The notes beneath the pieces are model-generated. The model was not told the origin of the DNA. It saw nothing but the letters and a program-made list of their open reading frames with translations, and did no database searches. A program made the translations under genes and the position numbers. A stretch of 64,000 nucleotides of DNA from Ascidia mentula (taxonomy: Eukaryota; Chordata; Ascidiacea; Phlebobranchia; Ascidiidae), in assembly GCA_947561715.1 (NCBI GenBank), contig OX387205.1, positions 191,001-255,000 of the forward strand, written 5' to 3'. Below, piece after piece: positions 9,690-21,100 of the stretch (its first letter is position 1; each line of letters starts with the position of its first letter).

Positions 9690-11945
9690 TTATGATTCTT
9701 CTGGGCAGAAATCCGGCAACAATTCTGTTATTTTACGTCTCATGTCAGACACATGTTTGGATCTGTCTTTTTCCCTTGCAATAAATTGTTGGTGTTTCAC
9801 AAACTGATGAAATCCCATTTTCAGCAGTCGTGTCTTGTTATGATACACAGCATTTTCCACTTTTCGAAACATCTCCAACTGCTGGTTTGTGGTAAAAATC
9901 TTCCATCCAATCAAATACCTCCTTTTTACCAGATGAGAGAAGTGCAAGTCTGCCTTTTTCTCCTGAATTGAAACAATTTCCCCGTATGCTAACCACTGTT
10001 TGAAAGCATGCTTCTTTGTCAGGAATATTTGTAAGTTATCAGCCAGTGTTTCTTTATCAGAACGGCTTTTCCTAAATGCGGACAACCAATTATAAAAACA
10101 CTTCTCAGTTTCATGTTTATAAAAATGTGAAACTGCAATCAATTGAATTTGACGAATGCTAGAAACAAACTTTTTCCAAGGTTCCAATCCACATTTCCTC
10201 AGTAGATTAACTTTGTAATGTTGATCAGCAACAACACGTAGTTCACGCATTCGAACTAGGAATGCTTGCTTTTCTTTTATTTGCTGCTCCTTTATTCTTT
10301 TTATTTCTTGGGCCTCTTGGATTTTTCTTTTCTTCTCTTCTTTCTCCTGATTGATCCTCTCTTCTTCCTCTTGCTCTTCCAGCTCAATTTTTTCTCTTTC
10401 TTTTTCTTTTCTCCTCTCGTTCATTTCCTGCCGACGTCTTGATCTTTCCACAGCTCGCTTCTCCATCTCTGTTAAAACTTTTGGTCGTGGAACATATTCC
10501 TTTTTATGTGTTTTTGATATTTGTTCTTTTAGCAATTTCTTTTGGGGAATTTGTACCTTTTTAATTTTATCAATCACCTCTAAGGGATGTTGAAAATTGT
10601 CATCATCAACACAAGGTTTGGTGTTGTTGGGTTTATTGATTTTTTTAGGATTTTGCAAATGCGGTTGGAGCTGCAACATTTCGCTCTTCGACAGTTTTTT
10701 GACGTCAGCTTTAGTTACTTGCCAAGCTGGTTTGCACTTTGGAGTCAAATGAGTTCTTCGCACAGAAGAAAATTGTGAAGGGGTGTCTTCAACAACACTG
10801 GGTGGATACGAAGAGTCGTCCAAACACTCCACCACAAGGTCATCCTCTTTCGGTTGTTTATCTTTAACAATTGCACCAACCAGTGCTTCCATCTTAGCTT
10901 TGGTTGTCTCATGAGCTTTCCAAATATTTTTGCTGTATACGTTGGCTTTCACATAAGTCATCCATGTCTTGAAATATCTTCTTAGTATAACTTTGTTGTA
11001 TTTAAGGTCGGCTAAATGTTCTTGAAGCTTGGTTTGCTTCAAGTTGGTTTCATGATGTTTTAAGGATCTGTTTGAAGACTGAACAATTGTGTACTTCCTC
11101 CAAGCATTCCAAACTTTCATGGTTGAATTCCATTCAGCCAATGCCTTTGCTTTACCCAGAGCTGATTTCCTGTCAAGAACAACTTTGTACCAAGTAACCA
11201 AACATTTTTTCATGAGTTTCCGCCTCTGCTTCTGACAAAGCTTCTCAACCAAATATGTCCTATCAATAGAGATCTTATTCACAAAACTGACTTTATCATG
11301 TGATCTCGCTGGTTGTTCCACATCATGTTTGTGTCCAGCATCACTTCCATCCTCTGCCTGTTTGTTTTCTTTCTCAACCACAACTTGAGCTTTTGCAACA
11401 GCCCTCCTTTGATCTTGCACAATCTTTCGGATTCGATTCATCTCCATGAGAATTGCATCTTCTTCCATCTTCCTCCTCATCTGCTCCTCTTTCACCTCTT
11501 GCTTTACAATGTCCTCTGCAGCCTTCCTCATCTGTTGCTTCTGCATCAGTAAATTGTGCCTCTTTTCACTTTCCTCCTGACGTTTCCGACGTGCTTCCTT
11601 CACCCTCTGGTGTCGGATCTCCATGGTAATAATTGGACGAACAAAACTTGGTTTTACAACTTTCTCCTTCAGCAAATCTTTTTTATCAAATGAGAGACAA
11701 CTGTTTAATCTTTTCATTACAGCATCACTCTCATCTTCTGGTTGTTCTCCCCTTGAACTTCCACCAAGGAGTGAAGACAATGAAGAAGATGACGGTCCAT
11801 TGGAATAATTATTTTCTCCTAAATATTCACCAGCGTCTATATCCAGGCCAGTCAAGTGTGCACATTCTTTGGTCGTTATCCAAGATGAAATGATATCTTC
11901 TGCCTCTTGCTGTGCCTCGTTTTGAAGGTAACTACTTTCAAACAT
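9690..11945 (-). CDS. CCDC191: CCDC191-like coiled-coil protein
   Basis: A poorly characterised, conserved coiled-coil protein. The open frame is one exon of 751 codons from the ATG at 11945. Order: an acidic, serine-rich N-terminus; a long charged helix (residues about 110-220, KEARRKRQEESEKRHNLL); several tryptophan-centred repeats like those of SFI1-type centrosomal proteins (CLVTWYKV, VWNAWRKY, RRYFKTWMTYV); a second E/K/R-rich coiled coil (about 500-600); then more tryptophan repeats (GLEPWKKF, CFYNWLSAF, AFKQWLAYG, LIGWKIF) and a C-terminus ending RRKITELLPDF. The tail pattern matches my memory of human CCDC191 (KIAA1407). An upstream in-frame ATG at 12008 would add 21 residues, but TTTTTTCTTTAG just before the 11945 ATG looks like a splice acceptor, so I start there. 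It is divergent from CFAP77. Confidence 0.85.
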   Translation of the reverse strand: MFESSYLQNEAQQEAEDIISSWITTKECAHLTGLDIDAGEYLGENNYSNGPSSSSLSSLLGGSSRGEQPEDESDAVMKRLNSCLSFDKKDLLKEKVVKPSFVRPIITMEIRHQRVKEARRKRQEESEKRHNLLMQKQQMRKAAEDIVKQEVKEEQMRRKMEEDAILMEMNRIRKIVQDQRRAVAKAQVVVEKENKQAEDGSDAGHKHDVEQPARSHDKVSFVNKISIDRTYLVEKLCQKQRRKLMKKCLVTWYKVVLDRKSALGKAKALAEWNSTMKVWNAWRKYTIVQSSNRSLKHHETNLKQTKLQEHLADLKYNKVILRRYFKTWMTYVKANVYSKNIWKAHETTKAKMEALVGAIVKDKQPKEDDLVVECLDDSSYPPSVVEDTPSQFSSVRRTHLTPKCKPAWQVTKADVKKLSKSEMLQLQPHLQNPKKINKPNNTKPCVDDDNFQHPLEVIDKIKKVQIPQKKLLKEQISKTHKKEYVPRPKVLTEMEKRAVERSRRRQEMNERRKEKEREKIELEEQEEEERINQEKEEKKRKIQEAQEIKRIKEQQIKEKQAFLVRMRELRVVADQHYKVNLLRKCGLEPWKKFVSSIRQIQLIAVSHFYKHETEKCFYNWLSAFRKSRSDKETLADNLQIFLTKKHAFKQWLAYGEIVSIQEKKADLHFSHLVKRRYLIGWKIFTTNQQLEMFRKVENAVYHNKTRLLKMGFHQFVKHQQFIAREKDRSKHVSDMRRKITELLPDFCPEES

Positions 11946-12633
11946 GACTAAAGAAAAAAGACAACCTTCAATAAAACAGAAATCGTTAAGACATTTTATT
12001 GCTGACAAGTTTACCAGAGAGCAAACTTTTCACAAGAAAGCAAACATTCTGCCCACAAAACCAAACTAATACGCTGTTTAATAAAAATGTAAAACTTTCA
12101 AAACAATTCGTCAACAGAAAATCAAAAAGTAAACAACGGCTTTACCACTTTTACACTGCATATTGTGAAACAGGGGAAAATATTTCCTTCCAGTTGCTCG
12201 TTTAAACGATAGAAATCCTTTGCAGTTTCGATGTAGTTTACAAAATATTAGTTCTTAAACATTTTTAAACAAAAAATGCGACATATCTTAAATTTTCTTT
12301 AATATTGACCTTTATGTGATAGGTTAAAGTAACAACATTGCCTATGTTACGGTTAAGTAAATATTTTAAAATTAGGATAATTTATATTTCTTGTTTTTTC
12401 TGGAAATATTTTCGACGCATAAAAAATCATTTGATCAATATTATGTCAAGAACTTGCAAAGACCACCGCAAAACCATCCAAGCGACGCCAAAAATATGTA
12501 ACTCGTCACGCACCAAGGTTGTTATGGCAACACGTAACAACTAACTTTGCGTCTTGGCGAATTTTGCCGGGTGATCAGTGAAATTTTGGAAAAGTTTATT
12601 TGTTGCTAATTCCGAACACACCAAGAGGTAAAT
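11946..12633. other. Divergent intergenic region of CCDC191 and CFAP77
   Basis: About 690 bp of AT-rich sequence between two divergent coding starts. It holds an X-box-like site at 12518-12531 and an acceptor-like pyrimidine tract at 11948-11960 (minus strand). Short frames here have no recognisable homology. Confidence 0.5.
12518..12531. promoter_or_regulatory. RFX X-box-like site
   Basis: GTTGTTATGGCAAC fits the imperfect inverted-repeat X-box (GTTGCC-AT-GGCAAC type) bound by RFX factors at ciliary gene promoters. It lies about 103 bp before the CFAP77 start codon, the usual distance for ciliary X-boxes. The right half-site is perfect and the left has two changes. Confidence 0.6.
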
Positions 12634-14566
12634 ATGGGCGAACACAGACTTGGTGTGTATCGGGATTCGATGAACGATAATCCTTTGCTGATGAAAGTAA
12701 GTATGCCAATGACTGTCAGATTAAACAGTTGTTAATATGTTTACGTTTTAACTAGTCGCATTACACTGTATCATAGGTCACGTATTTTGTGCTTGAATTG
12801 CATATAAGACAAAACATAGCATACAAGGTTACCAAAATTTGTTTGGGTGGTTTTGTTTTTATAAAGTATTTTATATATCGTAAAATACGTGCTTAAAATG
12901 TATGAAACACTTCCAATACTTATATTGGAATGCAAGGTGTATTTTACTTACTGATACAATTATTTTTTTAGTCGGAACTTGGCATGCCATTAAAAAGATG
13001 CTTCACTCTTCCTATGGATGGGTTCATCTATGGAAGACCCAATGTTACACTCGATGGTGGGGCAGCGGAGGCCATGATAACAAAGGAGCCAATTCCTATT
13101 CACAGAAGAAAGGAAAAACCTTTGCAAAGAGACTTTGTTGCATTGAACAAGGGGGCAGTTTCATCCGGCCTTGTATCAGCAAAAGTAAGTTTTGGAGTTT
13201 TATATTCTTATCCATACATTTGGTGTCAATAGTTTCAATGTTTGTTGAAAGCTACAATGTTTCAGCATTGATGTAAACATTGTTTGCAAGCTTCTAATAC
13301 TGACAGATTGTATTGTGTGTAATGTTTTGTTCACTGCTAAAATACCAATGGAAGAGTGCAAATAAAATTTTAACAATACCTTTATTGCCACAACACTTCG
13401 TTTGAATTATGACCCTTTATGTGTGGGGATAAAATTTCAATATTGTATGTCGGACTAAAATCCTTTGTGCTCCACTTTGTCGAATGGAGTTTAAAAGAAA
13501 ACTATTTGGATCATTGCAACTCATTTTTTGTATTTTTTTTTAGGAGCATTCCCAGTATCGAGCGACGAATGATGTGAGAAGAAGAGTGACAGAGGAGGAC
13601 AAGAAAAAGATTCTTACCAAACGAATCCCCCCAGACATGACCTTCGGTATCAGCACCCGACCTTCGACCCCTGTGTTTGACCTTCTAGAACACAAATATC
13701 AGGACAGGTGGCTTGCTACAAGACGAGAAGCTGAATTAGCTCGAAGAGCACGAACAGTGCAACAGGTGTGTTGGAGTAATTAGCAATGTACACATTATGA
13801 ATTCAGACTAAGATATCCAACATACATATATACATAATATTGTTGGACAAACCAATCAGCCACATAGTAGGGTATTATATGTAATCCCACATGTCTGAAT
13901 TTGACTCTGTCTGAAATTTGGGACCATCCAGTTATCTCTGTCCTTCGAATTAAAACTACTTTATAGAAAAAAATTGATGGGAGGATTTACGAGACAAGGG
14001 CATCGTTACTGCGGAAATATCAGCCACAAGTTGAAGATCCACCATTGTGGCAAATGCCAAGATTCAGTCAAGTAAGTTTGACTTGCCACAAAGTGCAGAA
14101 ACATGTCTGCAGTTAATATGAAGATTAGGAATGAATATTTCATTATACCATTTGTGTTTACGTAAACACAGAATAGTTACCAAGATCAAAAGTTTTGAAA
14201 AACTATCTTTCTATCTGCTACCAATATGAACATAATAAAATGATAGTCAGAGTAAATACTTCCAAAAAAAAAGTTACCTCTAATTCTCCTTCTGGTCATA
14301 TTTCTACATTTACACACTTATAATTTCACAAATGAGTAGCACTTCAAAAAGTTTGTGACCATTGGTTTAAGTCTCACTTGATATTAATTTTGTTTCTAAT
14401 AAACCATTCGTACATATTGGCACTGTTACGCTTTCAGGGAGCCGCACATTTGGAGACCTTTCGCTCACCTGAGAAACGTATGGACGCATTCAGACACCAC
14501 CAGACTGATGCAACATCACGAACAGGTGTTTTTGGTCATGGAATTTATGAAGCAGCAAAAAGTTAA
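12634..14566 (+). CDS. CFAP77: CFAP77, doublet-microtubule associated ciliary protein
   Basis: A ciliary protein found at the outer junction of axonemal doublet microtubules in ciliates. Five exons, all in phase 0: 12634-12696, 12972-13184, 13544-13765, 13967-14071 and 14438-14566, giving 243 aa. Matches to remembered human CFAP77 (C9orf171): YRDSMNDNPLLMK at the start, PLKRCFTLPMDGFIYG, DFVALNKGAVSSGLVSAKEH across the exon 2/3 join, and the strongest block TPPDMTFG-like PPDMTFGISTRPSTPVFDLL in exon 3, followed by a basic helix. The C-terminus (FRSPEKRMDAFRHHQ ... GVFGHGIYEAAKS) resembles ends of other microtubule inner proteins. It probably shares control with CCDC191, given the divergent layout and the X-box. 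Confidence 0.9.
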
Positions 14567-15145
14567 AAGTTTTGCCATCACTTATTGCACATGTCCGTCA
14601 TCTTTCTCCACCTGTTTCTTGCACTTGTTGTGTTTTCTATGTGGCTTTTGTGTGTTATTGAATTGGCGTCTTCGTCTTAAAATGCTTTCAGTATAAACGC
14701 AGACTGGTTAATGCTTTTATTGACATAGTGCACTTTAATGTGAAAAAAGTTAATTATTTATCAAAAAAAAGCAGATTAACCAATTTAACTTGAATTAGAA
14801 TCAGGAGTGTTTATTAATTTTAACATGACAAACATTCTATTTTCTGTACAAGTGAATTTGTTTTACTAGAGTTTTCAGTAATATGGTCATATCATCAAAA
14901 ACTATATAAACTAATATGAAGATTACACGAGCGTTTATTAAGGCTGACATATTGACATGCATGGACTGTACTGAAAATAACATAGCAGTTCTGATAGAAG
15001 TTGTTTTGTACAATCACACTTGCAAATAAGACACAAAACTTAAAAACAAGTAAAAGTGTTACGATAATTTTGTTCCACTTTAAAAATTTCGAAAACAGGT
15101 AAAACAAAATTGGAACAGTTTATTTAAAATTCTGGGAAATTATCA
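14567..15145. other. Convergent 3' flanks of CFAP77 and ADI1
   Basis: AT-rich 3' untranslated or intergenic sequence between two convergent genes. No other coding signal is visible. Confidence 0.4.
15119..15124 (-). terminator. Polyadenylation signal of ADI1
   Basis: AATAAA on the minus strand, 22 nt beyond the ADI1 stop codon. Confidence 0.5.
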
Positions 15146-18100
15146 TCAGTTGGTCAGAATGCCAAATTGTGTCACATACTTCTGTCTTTCCTGCATATCA
15201 TCAGCTGGTCTGTTATGTGGGGTCCACACTGGTTCACCAACAAACAGACGCTGGACTTTAATGTAATCCTAATGGAAATATTGTCACACTTTAACTACGT
15301 TTTCCTCATTTTCAACCAATAATTAAAAAAGGTTCAACTGTATAAAATTTAAATTTTCAGCATGGAATTGAGGTATTTCTCAAAACATTGATTTTCAACA
15401 TAAAATGTTTCAATTATGCAAACTTGATGATATTCCGATATAACAAGGTGATTTGTAAGTTTAACAAGATGACGTATTGCACAGGAAGCAGGTTGTTAAC
15501 GTTAATGCATGTGTTTTTCATTACAGTGAGATGAACTAAGATCAAATGTGGAAATCATTTGATGCCCAAACTTTAAGAAATGTTTGGCGAAACAATTTAA
15601 ACATACATTTTGACGACTATTACAAAGAATGTAGGTTACTATTTTCAGTTAAACCAATGGATAGGTGTCTTATAAATGATCAATTATCCGAAATCACAAT
15701 GATTCAGTGTCTTGGTGCCAGGCTAAATACGTAGACGCAAACAATTCATTTATGATAAAAATCAGTAGCACAAGGGGCATAGGAAGCAAGAGTTGAGGCA
15801 AAATTTACCTTTTCATCCAAGGTAAACCTATGATAAATTCCAGCGGGTAGAATAAGCAGGTCGTCTTTTACACATTCTATCCGAATCCACCTAAAAGTAT
15901 AGGATTCAGATATATTTGTTCAACTTTACCACTGATAAAAATGTTTATCTTTAACAAACATAAATTCCTGATAGTTTTTTTGGGGGGTCAATCTCTTCAC
16001 ATTCTTTACCTATCACTCTTGTCTCTAACATCAAAGTATCCACAACCATCCAAAATAAAGCGAATCTCTTCATCTGTGTGAATGTGTTCCTCAAAAAAGC
16101 TTTTTACCTTCACATAAAACATACAATTAAATACATTATCACAATGGATAGCTTACATTCACTTTGCTGATTGGATTTAATTGCCACATAATAATTTATC
16201 TTTTTTTCTGCATTTTCCACAAAATGGGAACACAAACCATGGCACCTTTGCTTCATAGTTGGGGAGTGTTTCAGGACTAACAGTGATCAGGTCAAAATAA
16301 GTGTAACCTCTTGAATTACGAAGCTTCCAATATTCACTGTTGTCCTCAAATGTTTCAGAACCAAACTAAAATTTAACAAGAAAACAATGAGAAGTTAAGA
16401 ATCTAAGGAACAAATTTTATTTTTTGCGATGTATTTATTGGATGTAAATTACCTTATTGAAATGTCAATAATTCAATATAATGTATTCTGATAAACTGTA
16501 GCTATGGCAACAGCAAACATGAAGGTATGACAGACACAAGGTTGCCAGTTGGGCACTTTTTCAACCCTGAACAGATTAAGTTAAGTCTAGGACTACTGGT
16601 ACTATGATGGCCATTGATAGGGATGGGCAAAATAGAATAACACACTATTCTAGAACATTCTAGAATAGTTAATCGAATCCTATTCTATTTTTGTTTTAGC
16701 TTGTGCACTGAAGCACAATAAACATAAAGATTTTTTTACATGACTTCAAAAACAAAGCACAATCAAAGAATAAATTTATTGCACTGTAATGTGTCTAGGC
16801 TCCCTACGTGCTTGCCTGCCAAGCGACAACGTAATTTTGTGGCTGTCAAACCCGCACGTCACAACCGTATCAGAAGATTGACGAAAAAAGATACGCACTG
16901 TGTTTACTCGATAGTAAGTCGAAGCTTATAAAGTTGTTTAACCTACCGTTTGTGATGCTTACAATCGAGGCCGGCTTACATTATTTAATGTCACGCCGAT
17001 ATTTTGTCTGCGGTTCTGAGTTTTAATGAAATTCACCTTTAACTCGCTCTGCCGTACCAATACGTTTTATCAAACACAGTTTTTAGTGTACGTGACAATT
17101 TTAAACGAAAGATTTGTTAACAATTATTGTAGGGCACCAAAGTTTGCCTTTAACATTTACGTGCGGCTTGCATTCGAGGGCGGCTTACATTATTTTTTTA
17201 ACACCGTCGCATGCGCAAATACGGAAAGTTACCGTACATAGAATGAAACCTATTATTCGGTATGAAGACAATTTAGATTTGGATAGTTTAAGATTCGAAT
17301 CCTCCGGATTCGCTATTCTGAATTGCCCATCCCTAGCCATTGATACTGCAATGTATGCCTTAGGTCTACCCCGATCCTTGATATGGACCGAAGCAGGCAA
17401 ACCGTGCACTTGTCAAGCGATAGTAGTAGACTAGAATGACCGACTGCAGCGCAGGCAGTCAAGAGAAGAGGAAACAATTTACGCTGTCAGATGAACTAGC
17501 ATTTAACAGTTCACATGGGAAACATGATTTAACTTGGTAATTATAAGACCGATCGTCTCGAAGAACGGTTAAAAAAGGTGACTAAAAAAAGCCAACACAT
17601 TTTTGTGTACACACATTGGCACTCAAAGTCATCTTAAAAGGGTTTGTAAACTGACTCGCGATGTTCGGAAGGTCGCAGAATGCAGACCCGTGAACCGGAA
17701 GTTGTTGAGCCAAAACGTGACGGTACGAGTTGGTTGCTAAACACTAGACACCATGCTCGATGCCAACTGCTCCGTGCTCGGCGCAGCATTGTGTGCTCAA
17801 ACCGCAAAAATGGCCATATAGGGCTGTAACGTTAAGGCTAACATAGGTAAGCGTCCAAGATCAGTAAACTGGACAAATTCGGTAACCTAAACACGTGACT
17901 GCAGCGGCAAACAGGGAGGGTACATATTTTCATCCAAGGGGAGAAATTGAAATCATTTGCCGCTGCAGTCACGTGTTTAGGTTACCGAATTTGTCCAGTT
18001 TACTGATCTTGGACGCTTACCTATGTTGGCCGTAAAGGCCCGTTTACACTACAGACGATTCCGTGTTTGTTTTATTGTGCGCGTGTGTTGTGTTTTAGTT

Positions 18101-21100
18101 GTGCTGGGATGGAATGTGCCGGTCTGTGCTAAGATGTGCTCGCTTTTGCTCGACGAGCATAAATTCGGGCACAGTTGGGCACATTTCGGCACACATTGAT
18201 GCGAGAGTGCAAGGTGACTGCTTAAAAGGAGAGATTTTAGTGGTGGTTGTGTGATGTGTGGAACGGCGTCTCAGCGGGATGCTGCTGTGGAAAACCTTTG
18301 TCCTGTTTCAATTATACCATCTTTGGTTTCATAATCTGTGGTGTTTGGTTCAGCATATTGTAGTGTTACCTTGCGTCGTAAAAAATTATGCAAAACATTA
18401 CATGCCTTAACTGTGTAAAACAGTACATGCTTTTTGTTGAAGAACATGTACAGCCAATAACAACAACTTTAATTTGTATCTATAATATCGCTGGCGGGCC
18501 GAGAAATGCAAGTCAAGACTGACAGCCTTAAAAAATTATCAACGCAACTTGTCACTTGCACTTGTCGGCTTCGTGTTCATTACAGGGAAATCCCTGTAGT
18601 CGTGCTCGATTATTCCAGTAGTGTAAACGCCATGTGTGCCAGACTGTGCTGTACCGTGCCATACTGTGTTCGTGTGTAAACGGGCCTTAACGTTACAGCC
18701 CCTTCTCAAAATGGCTGCTCGCGCATTCTGCTCGAGAGCAACCACCGTCATTTCGGCGAAATGGAATTTGGTTAAAACCGAAATTATTTCACGCATGAAT
18801 GAACACGGCTTCAAACAATTGTGTTCACACAAAATAAGCATTAACACACGAAAAAAACAAAAATGAGTTGTAATAACAAACATTTCAAACAGCAAGGTGT
18901 CCAATACTTGCAAAACAATATCTACACTTTAAAATTGCAATTTTTGAACACCTATAAAGTATATAACAACGAAATGGGTTTGACTGCGGTGTCGCTGTGT
19001 GAATCCCAGCATTCGCGTATTTTTGGCGCTGCATACAAGTGCCAATTTAATGATGTTCCGGACCATAGGATTTTTTAAAAATTGGTGTAGAGTAGGCTCA
19101 GAACATGTAGATAACATTATAATAGCGTTTTTTGAACACCTATAAAGTTTATCGCAACGAAATGGGTTTGACTGCGGTCACGCTGTGTGAATCCCAGCGA
19201 TCGCGTATTTTCGGCGCTGCATACAAGTGCCAATTTAGTGATGTTCCGGGCCATAGGATTTTTAAAAAATTGGTGTAGAATAGGCTCAGAGCATGTAGAT
19301 CACATTACAATAGCGTTTTTTGAACACCTATAAAGTATATCGCAACGAAATGGGTTTGACTGCGGTCACGCTGTGTGAATCCCAGCGATCGCGTATTTTC
19401 GGCGCTGCATACAAGTGCCAATTTAGTGATGTTCCGGGCCATAGGATTTTTAAAAAATTGGTGTAGAATAGGCTCAGAACATGTAGATCACATAACAATA
19501 GCGTTTTTTGAACACCTATAAAGTATATCGCAACGAAATGGGTTTGACTGCAGTCACGCTGTGTGAATCCCAGCGATCGCCTATTTTCGGCGCTGCATAC
19601 AAGTGCCAATTTAATAATGTTCCGGGACATAGGATTTTTTAAAAATTGGTGTAGAATAGGCTCAGAGCATGTAGATCACATTACAATAGCGTTTTTTGAA
19701 CACCTATAAAGTATATCGCAACGATTATGTTATGTTAATTAAATATACCTCTTAGTATCACAATCTCCCCTTTTTTATTTCCGCCCACGCATAACAATGT
19801 AAATGTTGCGAAAAAAAACATTCAAAACACAAACGGAGGTAATTTCGAATATGTCACAGCGTGACCGCAGTCAAACCCATTTCGTTGCGATATACTTTAT
19901 AGGTGTTCAAAAAACGCTATTGTAATGTGATCTACATGTTCTGAGCCTATTCTACACCAATTTTTAAAAAATTCTATGTCCCGGAACATTATTAAATTGG
20001 TACTTGTATGCAGCGCCGCAAATGCTCACTGCCTACTGTTTCAGTCAAAGCCTTTGACGAACAATGCGCATGCATGCTGGGATTCACACAGCGTGACCGC
20101 AGTCAAACCCATTTCGTTGCGATATACTTTATAGGTGTTCAAAAAACGCTATTGTAATGTGATCTACATGTTCTAAGCCTATTCTACACCAATTTTCAAA
20201 AAAATTCTATGTCCCGGAACATTATTAAATTGGCACTTGTATGCAGCGCCGAAAATACGCGATCGCTGGGATTCACACAGCGTGACCGCAGTCAAACCCA
20301 TTTCGTTGCGATATACTTTATAGGTGTTCAAAAAACGCTATTGTAATGTGATCTACATGTTCTGAGCGTATTCTACGCCAATTTTTAAAAAATCCTATGG
20401 CCCGGAACATTATTAAATTGGCACTTGTATGCAGCGCCGAAAATACGCGAATACTGGGATTCACACAGCGTGACCGCAGTCAAACCCATTTCGTTGCGAT
20501 ATACTTTATAGGTGTTCAAAAAACGCTATTGTAATGTGATCTACATGTTCTAAGCCTATTCTACACCAATTTTTAAAAAATTCTATGTCCCGGAACATTA
20601 TTAAATTGGTACTTGTATGCAGCGCCGCAAATGCTCACTGCCTACTGTTTCAGTCAAAGCCTTTGACGAACAATGCGCATGCATGCTGGGATTCACACAG
20701 CGTGACCGCAGTCAAACCCATTTCGTTGCGATATACTTTATAGGTGTTCAAAAAACGCTATTGTAATGTGATCTACATGCTCTGAGCCTATTCTACACCA
20801 ATTTTTAAAAAATCCTATGGCCCGGAACATCACTAAATTGGCACTTGTATGCAGCGCCGAAAATACACGATCGCTGGGATTCACACAGCGTGACCGCAGT
20901 CAAACCCATTTCGTTGTTATATACTTTATAGGTGTTCAAAAATTGCAATTTTAAAGTGTAGATATTGTTTTGCAAATATTGGACACCTTGCTGTTTGAAA
21001 TGTTTGTTATTACAACTCATTTTTGTTTTTTTCGTGTGTTAATGCTTATTTTGTGTGAACACAATTGTTTGAAGCCGTGTTCATTCGTGCGTGAAATAAT

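Noticed and set aside
10351-10593. Plus-strand serine-rich frame over CCDC191
   Set aside because: Complement of glutamate/lysine codons in the coiled coil; a shadow frame.
18863-19078. 71-codon frame and its mirror at 20805-21020
   Set aside because: Nearly the same peptide on opposite strands is explained by the foldback palindrome.
19328-19630. 100-codon minus-strand frame
   Set aside because: It is the 188-bp tandem unit read twice; an artefact of the array.
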